From CAYZWU01 sp964482235 (lineage in GTDB: Bacteria > Planctomycetota > B15-G4 > CAYZWU01), in contig CAYZWU010000035.1 of the NCBI GenBank assembly GCA_964482235.1, positions 1 through 54,832 of the forward strand: a stretch of DNA of 54,832 nucleotides. The letters are read 5' to 3'. Both the position numbers and the translations under genes were made by a program. Shown piece after piece: positions 1-7,413 of the stretch (within the stretch, counting starts at the first letter, position 1; each line of letters begins with the position of its first letter). Under the pieces are notes generated by a model, which did not search any database, was not told the DNA's origin, and worked only from the letters and a program-made list of their open reading frames with translations.

Positions 1-2
1 CC

Positions 3-95
3 GTCTACCTGAAAGCCCTGGCCTGCAATCTGAAGAGGATGGTGCGGGCTCTGACGGTAAAGTCGGCCGAACCGGTCCTCGCCATGGCGTCGTGA
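3..95 (+). CDS. Transposase, C-terminal end only (cut by window edge)
   Basis: The first 30 codons readable in frame 3 encode a basic helical tail, with YLKALACNLKRMVRAL at the start and a TGA stop at 93-95. This 'NLKR' ending resembles the C-terminus of IS1182/IS5-type DDE transposases. The rest of the gene lies outside the window, so it cannot be told whether the element is intact. Recognition rests on a short tail only. Confidence 0.55.
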   Translation, partial: VYLKALACNLKRMVRALTVKSAEPVLAMAS

Positions 96-402
96 GCGGC
101 GATGGGCGAAGTCTCGGGACAGTCGTATCAGAAATATGCGCGGAAAATGGATTGAGCGCGCGATCTTGGTCGCTGTAGAAGAATCTGATTCAAAAACGGT
201 CCCAGATTTCTCAGGATGGTTTTTCAGTTGCAGGGGCAATTATTCTCGGCGGACGAAGTTCGTTCATTAAAAACAGGGCTTTCTACGACGGAATCAACCT
301 TGACTGGAAATGTCGACGTATCGTATCAGTGAAAAGACGTGAACAGCGGCGGGTTCGGGAATCCGGTCAAGCCCGATCGCACAGCAAGAGGCGCGCAGCA
401 TC
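96..402. other. Intergenic region after the transposase tail; no gene seen
   Basis: No convincing reading frame is present. A stretch around 205-235 (GGTTTTTCAGTTGCAGG) could be part of an insertion-sequence end, but no partner repeat is visible in the window. The 3' part carries a promoter candidate, listed separately. Confidence 0.4.
300..329 (+). promoter_or_regulatory. Candidate sigma70-type promoter for the acyltransferase gene
   Basis: TTGACT at 300-305 and TATCAG at 324-329 are separated by 18 bp. This would give a leader of roughly 65 nt before the ATG at 403. Identified by eye only. Confidence 0.3.
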
Positions 403-1434
403 ATGAAAGAGAGAATCGAGGCCATCGATTTCATCAAGGGTTGTCTGCTCGTCTGCATGACTATGATCCATGTGGAGCAGCTCTTTCTCGAGGAAATCGG
501 TTCCCGCGCCGCATTCAATCCCTTCATCCGCTTCACGACGAGGGGATTCGTCTTCTTCTCCGGCTTCGTGGTGGCCTATCACTACTACGACAAGTGGCTC
601 GGGGCGAGGCGGTTCGTGAGCCGGCGGCTCATCGTCCGGGGGATCAAGCTCTGTCTCATCTTCCTGGTCCCGAACCTCGCGATGATCGGCTGCTTCAAGA
701 TCCTGAGGCCGGGGTTGAGCCTCGGCGCCGCGACGATCATCGCCGATCCTCTTTACACCTTCGGGGTCAGCTCGAAGGTTGCCGTCTTCGAAATCCTCGT
801 CCCCATCGGCTACGTCCTCATGCTCTCTCCGCTGGCGCTCCTTCTGGTGAAGAAGGGGTGGTGGCTGCAGCTGCTGATAGGCGTTCTTCTTCTCTTTCCC
901 CTCCTGAGCCTGCTCGGGATGGACATGTACTACAACCTGCAGAACCTGCTGTACGGCCTGGCGGGAATCGCGGCCGGCTATTTTCTGAAAGGCCACAAGA
1001 GCTCTCTTGCCTGGTTCGCTACGGGGCGGCTGTCCGGCGCCGTCATCACGGCGGGGCTCTTTTTCTTCTACCTGGTTCTATCGCTGGCGGGAACGATGAA
1101 CGTGCACAGGAGCGTTGCGGGCGGCTGGTTTCACATGGGCTGGATCATTGCTACACAGACATTTCTCTTCCGTGCAAGCGTCGTGGCGGGCAGGATCCCC
1201 GTCATTCACCGGGCCATCATCGAGTTCGGCCGCTACTCCCTTTTCTTCTACATCTTCCAGATCATCTCGCTCAGGTTCATCGACCTGATCTCCTTCCCTC
1301 TCTCCGGCTGGCCGCTGCTCGGCCTCGTGTTCTGCCTCAACCTCGCCGCCGTCTGGATCGCCGTGAAGATCCTGGATGTGCTTGTCCGCTCGTCGCGCAT
1401 CGTCGACAGGGCCTACAGGGCGATCTTCGCTTGA
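403..1434 (+). CDS. Acyltransferase-3/OpgC-like integral membrane protein
   Basis: This 343-residue protein is almost wholly hydrophobic, with about ten membrane spans. The N-terminus (ERIEAIDFIKG, then MIHVEQ on the first helix) matches the 'R-x-x-x-x-D-F-x-K/R-G ... H' opening of membrane acyltransferases and OpgC-type proteins. A second typical stretch is GFVFFSGFVVAYHY near residue 50. Such enzymes usually O-acylate (acetyl or succinyl) surface glycans or lipids in the inner membrane. The chosen ATG begins the conserved opening but has no strong Shine-Dalgarno in front. The next gene starts 175 bp downstream, so it is probably a separate unit. The substrate cannot be inferred. Confidence 0.6.
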   Translation: MKERIEAIDFIKGCLLVCMTMIHVEQLFLEEIGSRAAFNPFIRFTTRGFVFFSGFVVAYHYYDKWLGARRFVSRRLIVRGIKLCLIFLVPNLAMIGCFKILRPGLSLGAATIIADPLYTFGVSSKVAVFEILVPIGYVLMLSPLALLLVKKGWWLQLLIGVLLLFPLLSLLGMDMYYNLQNLLYGLAGIAAGYFLKGHKSSLAWFATGRLSGAVITAGLFFFYLVLSLAGTMNVHRSVAGGWFHMGWIIATQTFLFRASVVAGRIPVIHRAIIEFGRYSLFFYIFQIISLRFIDLISFPLSGWPLLGLVFCLNLAAVWIAVKILDVLVRSSRIVDRAYRAIFA

Positions 1435-1609
1435 CAGACCGAAACCTATCCTCCAGGCGCTGATTTTGGATCCTCCTTTGCCAGAAAAGAGTTCCTTTTT
1501 CACCGGCAGCGGGACAAAATATCGCGGTGGAGGAGGGTGGAACCGTTTCAGTGCTGCGCCGCGGCTTTTCTGTGACCGCGGCTGCAGGTTTCCGTTTCGA
1601 GGAGGCTCC

Positions 1610-2266
1610 ATGGATAGTGCAGGTTTGATCTCGAAGCAGAAGCAGGCCGTTCTCGACGGCAGTGCGGAAAGGGCGGTCGAGCTGGCGCGCGAAGCCGTGG
1701 AAGGCGGTGCGGACCTCATGGCCTGCATCGATGACGGCTACGTGGCCGGTATCCAGGAGGTGGGGCGCCTCTGGGAGGAAGGAGAGTTCTTTCTCCCCGA
1801 GCTCGTCCAGGGCGCCGATGCGATGAAGTCCGCCATGGATGTCCTGCGTCCCGCCCTGCTGAGCCGGGATGACGGCCCGAAGACCGAGATCAAGGTCGTG
1901 ATCGGGACCGTGGAGGGAGACATCCACGACATCGGCAAGACCCTCGTGGCCACCTTTCTCGAGGCAAACGGCTTCAAGGTCATCGACCTCGGCCGCGACG
2001 TGCCCGTCGATCGTTTTGTCGAGACGGTAGTGGCCGAGGAGGCGCAGGTCGTCGGTCTCTCGGCCCTTCTCACCACGACGATGCCGGCCCAGGCCCGTGT
2101 GATCGAGCTGCTGAAGGAGCGCGGCGCGAAGGACAAGACCGCCGTCCTGATCGGCGGTGCTCCGGTCACCCGTTCCTTCATGGAGGAGATCGGGGCCGAC
2201 GGATTCGCCGCCAACGCCGTGGAGGCTGTCGCAAAGGTCAAGGAGCTGTCGGGGATGGAAAAGTGA
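1610..2266 (+). CDS. Methyltransferase cognate corrinoid protein (B12-binding)
   Basis: This 218-residue protein has the two-domain layout of MtaC/MtbC/MttC and of the MetH cobalamin module: a helical cap (about residues 1-90, with GRLWEEGEFFLPELV) and a Rossmann-like B12 domain. The cobalt-binding motif D-x-H-x-x-G is present as GDIHDIG with His106; it is followed by the usual LGRDVP and GLSALLTTTM segments and a C-terminal IGGAPVT loop. It would carry the methyl group between two methyltransferases. The ATG at 1610 was chosen because GAGGAGG lies just upstream; the frame stays open further upstream without homology. It opens a coupled run: its TGA overlaps the GTG of the homocysteine methyltransferase by 4 bp. 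Full length for the family. Confidence 0.92.
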   Translation: MDSAGLISKQKQAVLDGSAERAVELAREAVEGGADLMACIDDGYVAGIQEVGRLWEEGEFFLPELVQGADAMKSAMDVLRPALLSRDDGPKTEIKVVIGTVEGDIHDIGKTLVATFLEANGFKVIDLGRDVPVDRFVETVVAEEAQVVGLSALLTTTMPAQARVIELLKERGAKDKTAVLIGGAPVTRSFMEEIGADGFAANAVEAVAKVKELSGMEK

Positions 2267-3177
2267 AAAGGACCTTCAAGGAACTGCTCGCCTCGCGAAC
2301 CGTGCTGCTCGACGGCGGCATGGGTTCCGGCCTCATCGCCATGGGGCTTCAGTCGGGAGGATGTCCCGAGCTCTGGAACCTGGAGCGGCCCGACCTGGTG
2401 CAGAAGATTCACGGCAACTACTACGAGGCCGGCAGCGACGTCGTTCAGACGAACACCTTCGGCGGCTCGGCCCTGGCGCTGCGGCGCCACGCTCTTGCGG
2501 AGAAGATGGAGTCCCTCAACCTGGCTGCCGCCGCCATCGCCCGCCAGGCAGCGGACAGGATGCCCGACCCGTCGGAGCGGTACGTGGCCGGCAACATCGG
2601 CCCCTCTGGGCTCTTTCTTCCGCCCGTGGGAAACGCGGAGCCGGCCGAGCTCGAGGACGCCTTCGCCGCTCAGGCCTCGGTCCTCGCCAAGGGCGGTGTG
2701 GACTACATCAGCATCGAGACCATGACCGATCTCAAGGAGGCTCTCCTGGCCCTCGAGGGCGTGCGCCGCATGACGGATCTGCCCGTTACCGTCTGTCTCA
2801 CATTCGAGATGAAGAAGCGGGGATTCTTCACCATGATGGGGAACTCTCCCCGGGACGCGGCGGCCTCGCTCGTCGACGCCGGGGCCGATGCCGTGGGCGC
2901 CAACTGCTCCGTTGAAAGCAAGGCGATGCTGGAAGCCTGTCCCCTTTTCTTCGAAGGATCATCGGTTCCCGTGGTGCTGAAGCCGAACGCCGGCCTTCCC
3001 GAGATGGAACGCGGCCTGCCGGTCTACAGGCAGGACCCTGCCGACTTCGCCCGGGACGTGGCTGCCATGGCCGACATGGGAGCCCGGGCCGTGGGCGGGT
3101 GCTGCGGCACGGACAGGCATTTCATCGCCGCGCTCAGAAGAGAGCTCGACGCCAGGTGCGGCCGGAGCGATGCGTGA
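2263..3177 (+). CDS. Zinc-dependent homocysteine S-methyltransferase (MetH N-module-like)
   Basis: This 304-residue protein is a homocysteine S-methyltransferase domain, the (beta/alpha)8 barrel found at the N-terminus of MetH and in BHMT. The start LLDGGMGSGL, the middle QTNTFGGS and VAGNIGPSG, and three zinc-ligand cysteines (Cys215 in GANCS; Cys280-Cys281 in GGCCGTD) are all in place. It would bind homocysteine as a zinc thiolate and accept a methyl group to give methionine. No methyltetrahydrofolate, cobalamin or activation domain is fused to it; the last two are encoded by its neighbours. The start is GTG, overlapping the stop of the corrinoid gene (GTGA), so translation is likely coupled. 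Methyl delivery from the adjacent corrinoid protein is inferred from context. Confidence 0.9.
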   Translation: MKRTFKELLASRTVLLDGGMGSGLIAMGLQSGGCPELWNLERPDLVQKIHGNYYEAGSDVVQTNTFGGSALALRRHALAEKMESLNLAAAAIARQAADRMPDPSERYVAGNIGPSGLFLPPVGNAEPAELEDAFAAQASVLAKGGVDYISIETMTDLKEALLALEGVRRMTDLPVTVCLTFEMKKRGFFTMMGNSPRDAAASLVDAGADAVGANCSVESKAMLEACPLFFEGSSVPVVLKPNAGLPEMERGLPVYRQDPADFARDVAAMADMGARAVGGCCGTDRHFIAALRRELDARCGRSDA

Positions 3178-3869
3178 TGACAGGCCACCACCAGTCGATC
3201 GAGTCATTCGATATCGAGATCCCCCGCGTCCACGCCTACCGTCTGCTGGGCATCCGCGGAGACGGTAGGCGTCCCCGCGATTCCCTGCTCGAAATCTTCG
3301 AGAGGGAGTTTGCCGCGGCCGCGGAGCTCGTCGAGGCGAAAGCCGTGATGTCCCTGTCCCACGCCGGGCTGCCGGGTTCGGATTTCATCGACAGCGGGAT
3401 GCCCCTCGTCGTTGTGGCCTGCACCATCGGTAAACCCCTCGAGGAGAGAGTCACCGCCCTTTCCGACAAGGGGGACAACGCCAGCGCCATCGTTCTCGAT
3501 GCCATCGGGTCGGCCGCTGCGGAAGAGGTGGCGGACAGGAGCAACAGAAAGATCTGCGAGATGGCGTTGCCCACAGACTTCAGCCCGGACAGGCGGCGCA
3601 GTCCGGGCTACGGCCGGTGGGACATCAGGGAGCAGGAGCTGATCTTCGACTACCTGAATCCCGGAGTGATCGGCGTCTCGCTGAACAGGAGCTGCATGAT
3701 GATACCCCGCAAGTCGATCTCCTACATCGTTCCCCTCGAGGGAGGCAGGCCCGGCTCGTCCAGTGGCGGCCGGTGCGAGCGCTGCAACCTCGAGGACTGC
3801 CCCTACAGGGATTTCGGCCGGGATGAGGATTCGGATCGCCGTATCAATGAGTGGAGGATGGAACCGTGA
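3177..3869 (+). CDS. MetH-type cobalamin reactivation (activation-domain) protein
   Basis: This 230-residue protein resembles the stand-alone 'vitamin B12-dependent methionine synthase activation domain' family. The SAM-binding pattern R-x-x-x-G-Y of MetH is seen as Arg140...Gly144-Tyr145 (RRSPGY), followed by NRSCMMIPRKSISY, which corresponds to the MetH segment before the C-terminus. In MetH this module rescues oxidised cob(II)alamin by reductive methylation with SAM. A C-terminal C-x2-C-x4-C cluster (Cys200, Cys203, Cys208, then PYRD) is absent from MetH itself and could bind a metal or Fe-S cluster. The ATG at 3177 overlaps the previous TGA by one base; a GTG at 3174 is an alternative start. 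It probably keeps the cluster's corrinoid protein active. Confidence 0.82.
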   Translation: MTGHHQSIESFDIEIPRVHAYRLLGIRGDGRRPRDSLLEIFEREFAAAAELVEAKAVMSLSHAGLPGSDFIDSGMPLVVVACTIGKPLEERVTALSDKGDNASAIVLDAIGSAAAEEVADRSNRKICEMALPTDFSPDRRRSPGYGRWDIREQELIFDYLNPGVIGVSLNRSCMMIPRKSISYIVPLEGGRPGSSSGGRCERCNLEDCPYRDFGRDEDSDRRINEWRMEP

Positions 3870-5296
3870 CCCAGCCCTTCAGGCCCGCTGTTCGTTTTCT
3901 GGACGAGGACACGATCGTCGCTGTGGTGAACGAGGCCAGGACGATCCTCGAGGAGATCGGCGTTTTCGTCGAGCACGAGAAGGCGAAGGAGCTTCTCGAC
4001 GGTGCCGGAGCCAGGGTGGGGGACGACGGCCGGGTTCACATCCCGGCCGACCTCGTCGCCAGGGCGCTCGAAACGGCGCCGTCGGAGCTGTACCTTTACG
4101 ACAGCCTCGGCGAGGAGCCGGTCCGGGTGGGCGGCGATGCGGTGAACTTCGATCCCGGTTCCGCGGCGATCAAGGTCTACGACTGGAAGGAGGGCCGCGT
4201 CCGGCCCTCGACCACGAGCGACTGCATCCTCTTCTCGCGTCTCACCGATCTCTTACCCTCCATGGCGTTCCAGTCGACCTGCGTGGTGCCCTCCGACGTG
4301 CCCCTGGGCGAGGCGGACAGGCGGCGTCTCGGCCTCGCCCTGATGAACGGCCGCAAGGCGGTGATCACCGGGACGTTCTCCGAGCGGTCTTTCGAGATCA
4401 TGCGTCAGATGCTCGTCTGCGTGCGCGGCAGCGAGGAGGAGCTCCGAGCCAAGCCGCTGGCCGTGTTCGACTGCTGTCCTTCGCCGCCCCTCAAGTGGAG
4501 CGAGCTCACTTGCGCCGCGCTGGTGGACAGCGCCGTTGCCGGTATTCCGGCCGAGCTCGTCTCCATGCCCATGACCGGCGCCACGTCGCCCGTGACGCTT
4601 CTGGGCGCCGTCACGCAGCACACGGCCGAGAACATGTCGGGCGTGGTCATCCATCAGCTGGCCGCACCGGGCGCGCCGATCATCTACGGCGGTTCGCCCT
4701 CGGCTTTTGACATGCGCCACGGGACCACGCCGATGGGGGCCGTGGAAACGATGATGATCGATGCCGCCTACGCCGAGGTGGGCAAGCACCTCGGGCTTCC
4801 GACCCACGCCTACATGGCCCTGTCCGACGCCAAGACTCCCGACTACCAGGCCGGGCTGGAGAGCGGATACGGCGCCATCCTGGCCGCCCTTGCCGGGATC
4901 AATGTGATCTCCGGACCGGGCATGCTCGACTTCGAGAGCTGCCAGAGCCTCGAGAAGCTCCTTTGCGACAGCGAGGCCTGCAGTATGGCTCTTCGAGCCG
5001 TCAAGGGGATCGAGAGGCGCGACGAGGTGATCGCTTCCGACAAGGTGAAGGCCGGGCTCGACGCGGGGCAGTTCCTCAACCTCGATCACACGCGGCGCTG
5101 GTATCGCGATGAGGTTCATTTCCCGGGGCCCGTGATCGATCGCCAGGTCGGCGACGCCTGGCAGGCGGCTGGAGCCAAGACGGCGGCCGAGCGCGCGGCC
5201 GATGAAGTGGAGCGCCTCCTCGCGAAGTGGGAGCCGCCGCCCCACGACGAGAGCGTGATGAATGAACTGGACCGGCTGATGAAGGTTCAGGGATGA
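3866..5296 (+). CDS. MttB-superfamily (trimethylamine methyltransferase-like) methyltransferase, non-pyrrolysine
   Basis: This 476-residue protein has the length and fold pattern of the MttB superfamily (barrel segments such as DTIVAVVNEARTILEEIGV, GSAAIKVYDW, ITGTFSERSFEIM, GSPSAFDMRHGT). The archaeal trimethylamine enzyme needs an in-frame amber codon read as pyrrolysine; here the frame has none, so it belongs with the non-pyrrolysine members, of which MtgB (glycine betaine) and relatives acting on proline betaine or carnitine are known. It would demethylate a quaternary amine and pass the methyl group to the corrinoid protein. The GTG at 3866 overlaps the previous stop by 4 bp with GGAGG upstream; GTG 3851 is an alternative. 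The substrate is not readable from sequence. Confidence 0.88.
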   Translation: MTQPFRPAVRFLDEDTIVAVVNEARTILEEIGVFVEHEKAKELLDGAGARVGDDGRVHIPADLVARALETAPSELYLYDSLGEEPVRVGGDAVNFDPGSAAIKVYDWKEGRVRPSTTSDCILFSRLTDLLPSMAFQSTCVVPSDVPLGEADRRRLGLALMNGRKAVITGTFSERSFEIMRQMLVCVRGSEEELRAKPLAVFDCCPSPPLKWSELTCAALVDSAVAGIPAELVSMPMTGATSPVTLLGAVTQHTAENMSGVVIHQLAAPGAPIIYGGSPSAFDMRHGTTPMGAVETMMIDAAYAEVGKHLGLPTHAYMALSDAKTPDYQAGLESGYGAILAALAGINVISGPGMLDFESCQSLEKLLCDSEACSMALRAVKGIERRDEVIASDKVKAGLDAGQFLNLDHTRRWYRDEVHFPGPVIDRQVGDAWQAAGAKTAAERAADEVERLLAKWEPPPHDESVMNELDRLMKVQG

Positions 5297-6078
5297 GCGA
5301 GCGGGTGGACCTGAACGAGACGATGGAGGCCATCGAGCATCTGGTGCGGATCCTGATCCGCCTGCGGGCGCCCGACGGCTGCCCCTGGGACAGGAAGCAG
5401 ACCTGGAAGTCGATGGCCCCCCTGATCCTGGAGGAAGCCTTCGAGGCGGCCGATGCCGCCGATTCCGGCCGGCTCGACAAGGTGGCCGAGGAGCTGGGCG
5501 ACCTGGTGATGAACACCCTTCTTACCGGCCTGATCGCCGAGGAGCAGGGGCACTTCTCCCTGAAGGAGATATTCGAGCGGATTGCCGGCAAGCTGGTCAA
5601 CCGCCATCCCCACGTGTTCGGGGAACAGAAGGCGCGAAACGTCGATGCCGTGCTCTCGAGATGGGAAGAGATCAAGAAGAGCGAGCGGAAGGCGAACAAC
5701 GACGATGCATCGGCCGTGGCCGGCGTGCCCCGGGCCATGCCGGGCCTGCTCCGCGCCTTTCGCGTGGCCGAGAAGCTGAAGCGCACCGGCGCCGACCTTC
5801 CCCCCCTTCGGGATCCCCTCGAAAGGGCGAAGAGGAGGCTTCAAGAGCTGGAAGAGATGGATGAACGCGTCCCCGCGGCGGACCGGGAAAGAGCGGTGGG
5901 AGAGCTCCTTCTCTCCCTTGGCAACATGGCCGCCCTCGAGGGGATCAATCCCGAGATGGCCCTTCGTGCCGCCGTGGATCGCGAGGAACAAGCTTTCCGC
6001 CGCGTCGAATCCTCCCTGGGAGATGGTCTCGGGACGGCAGGCGGTGAAGAGGTCGAGAAAGTGTGGTTTGAGGAGTAG
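5293..6078 (+). CDS. mazG: MazG-family nucleoside triphosphate pyrophosphohydrolase
   Basis: This 261-residue protein is the usual size of two-domain bacterial MazG, which hydrolyses NTPs/dNTPs to NMP and pyrophosphate. The N-terminal half carries the family signature (CPWDRKQTW, the E-E-x-x-E motif in EEAFEAADA, and E-x-x-D in EELGDLVMN, then NRHPHVFG). The C-terminal half keeps the helices and INPEMALR, but the expected G-D-L-L metal motif reads GELLLSL, so the second site appears changed. Its ATG overlaps the stop of the MttB-like gene (ATGA), so it is translationally coupled to the methyl-transfer cluster although its role is housekeeping. Confidence 0.88.
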   Translation: MSERVDLNETMEAIEHLVRILIRLRAPDGCPWDRKQTWKSMAPLILEEAFEAADAADSGRLDKVAEELGDLVMNTLLTGLIAEEQGHFSLKEIFERIAGKLVNRHPHVFGEQKARNVDAVLSRWEEIKKSERKANNDDASAVAGVPRAMPGLLRAFRVAEKLKRTGADLPPLRDPLERAKRRLQELEEMDERVPAADRERAVGELLLSLGNMAALEGINPEMALRAAVDREEQAFRRVESSLGDGLGTAGGEEVEKVWFEE

Positions 6079-6082
6079 ATCG

Positions 6083-7402
6083 ATGACAGGCAAGGTGATT
6101 CCTCTGTTCTTACTGATACTGATACTGGCCGCAACCCTGGGATGCGCTCCCATCCAGGGCCGTTTCGGAGCCCAGCGGACCGGCGCTCCGGAGCCCGCAT
6201 CCCCCGGTCCCGCCGCGCCCGAGCCGTTGGCGCCCCAGGACGAGGTCGAGACGGGAGGGAAGCGGGTGATCTCGCCCCGCATCGGTCTCTGCACCGATCT
6301 GCTCTACATGTCATCGTCCGATCGAAACGAGATGGTCGCCAAGCTGTCCCGTCTGGGACCGCGCGTGGTGAGGGAGACGTTTCGCTGGCAGCTGATCGAG
6401 CCGTCGAAGGGTCGCTTCGAGTGGAGCGGCACGGACGGGCTCGTCCAGAGCCTCGAGGGCACGAACCTCCGGATCCTGGCGATCCTGATGGCCGCGCCGA
6501 AATGGGCCGGGGGATCCGACCAGCGGATCGGATCGTATCCGCCGCGTTCGCCCGAGGACTACGCCCGCTTCGTCAGCGCCGTCGTCTCGCAATACAGGGG
6601 GAAGATCAAGTACTACGAGCTCTGGAACGAGCCGAACATCGCCCGCTTCTGGGGCGGCAAGCGCGGCGAGCCCAAGGACTTCATCGCCCTTCTCGAGGCC
6701 GGGTACAAGGCCGGCAAGAAGGCCGATCCCGATGCGGTCTTCGTCATGGGCGGCGTGGCCAGGCCTTCCCAGGATCCGGCGTTCATCAAGGACGTGATCC
6801 GTCTCGGCGGGCCGAAGCACTGCGATGCCGTGGGCATTCACCTCTACCCCGAGACCCTCGAGAAGTTTCGCAACACCTTGCTCTCCGTCCTGGGTGCTCT
6901 GCAAAAGGCGGGCTGCTCGAAACCGATCTGGGTGACCGAGACGGGCTGGGCGTCGAGCGAGATCGACTTGAAGAAGTATGCCTCGATTCTCGCCGAGCGC
7001 GGCATCTCGCGGGAGCAGGCCAGGAAATCCGTCTGTCTGCGTCGAGCCGTCGGCCATGTCTACGACTTCAACGAGGAGGAACAGCGGATCGCACAGGATG
7101 CCGGCGCCCGCCGGAAGGAACTGAAGCAACTCGGCATCACCGAGGAAGAGCTCGATGGCATCCTCCAGAAGAGCGCGGTCAACAGGGCTAAAAAACAGGC
7201 CGAGACGGTCTGGCAGTTGGGGAAGTTCCTCGATGGCCAGAACAGGGTGGCACGGATCTTCTGGTACCGCCTCGACGACCGCCACGTGAGCCCGGCGAAG
7301 GAGGCGAACTTCGGCCTCATCGGGGTGGAGGGCGACATGAAGAAATCGTTCCAGGTCCTCGAGGGCAAGATCGAGCCTGAAGCGCTGAAGAGCGGACGGT
7401 AG
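6083..7402 (+). CDS. Lipoprotein glycoside hydrolase (GH-A clan, GH39/GH5-like)
   Basis: This 439-residue protein starts with a lipoprotein-like signal (LILILAATLGC, Cys21) and a Pro/Ala-rich linker, then a TIM barrel. The acid/base is Glu183 in YELWNEPN and the likely nucleophile is Glu286 in VTETGWAS, the layout of clan GH-A enzymes. It would act on a glycan in the periplasm or at the cell surface. Between the nucleophile strand and the last strand (RIFWYRLDD) sits a roughly 75-residue charged helical insertion, containing EEEQRIAQDAGARRKELKQL. The ATG at 6083 lies five bases after the mazG stop with GAGGAG upstream; the frame is open further back inside mazG but without homology. The substrate is unknown. 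Confidence 0.75.
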   Translation: MTGKVIPLFLLILILAATLGCAPIQGRFGAQRTGAPEPASPGPAAPEPLAPQDEVETGGKRVISPRIGLCTDLLYMSSSDRNEMVAKLSRLGPRVVRETFRWQLIEPSKGRFEWSGTDGLVQSLEGTNLRILAILMAAPKWAGGSDQRIGSYPPRSPEDYARFVSAVVSQYRGKIKYYELWNEPNIARFWGGKRGEPKDFIALLEAGYKAGKKADPDAVFVMGGVARPSQDPAFIKDVIRLGGPKHCDAVGIHLYPETLEKFRNTLLSVLGALQKAGCSKPIWVTETGWASSEIDLKKYASILAERGISREQARKSVCLRRAVGHVYDFNEEEQRIAQDAGARRKELKQLGITEEELDGILQKSAVNRAKKQAETVWQLGKFLDGQNRVARIFWYRLDDRHVSPAKEANFGLIGVEGDMKKSFQVLEGKIEPEALKSGR

Positions 7403-7413
7403 GGAAGGGGCCG

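Noticed and set aside
339..1463. A 374-codon plus-strand frame overlapping the acyltransferase gene
   Set aside because: Arg/Gly/Pro-rich translation with no hydrophobic core; it is the out-of-frame shadow of the 403-1434 membrane protein.
1435..1609. Cobalamin or SAM riboswitch ahead of the corrinoid cluster
   Set aside because: The B12-box consensus is not seen; only a short CCGCGG hairpin is present, which is not enough.
4253..5245. A 330-codon minus-strand frame
   Set aside because: Antisense to the MttB-family gene; His/Arg/Gly-rich with no recognisable motif.
3866..5296. Pyrrolysine-containing trimethylamine methyltransferase
   Set aside because: The reading frame has no in-frame TAG, and no pyl genes are in the window, so it is placed with non-pyrrolysine MttB relatives.
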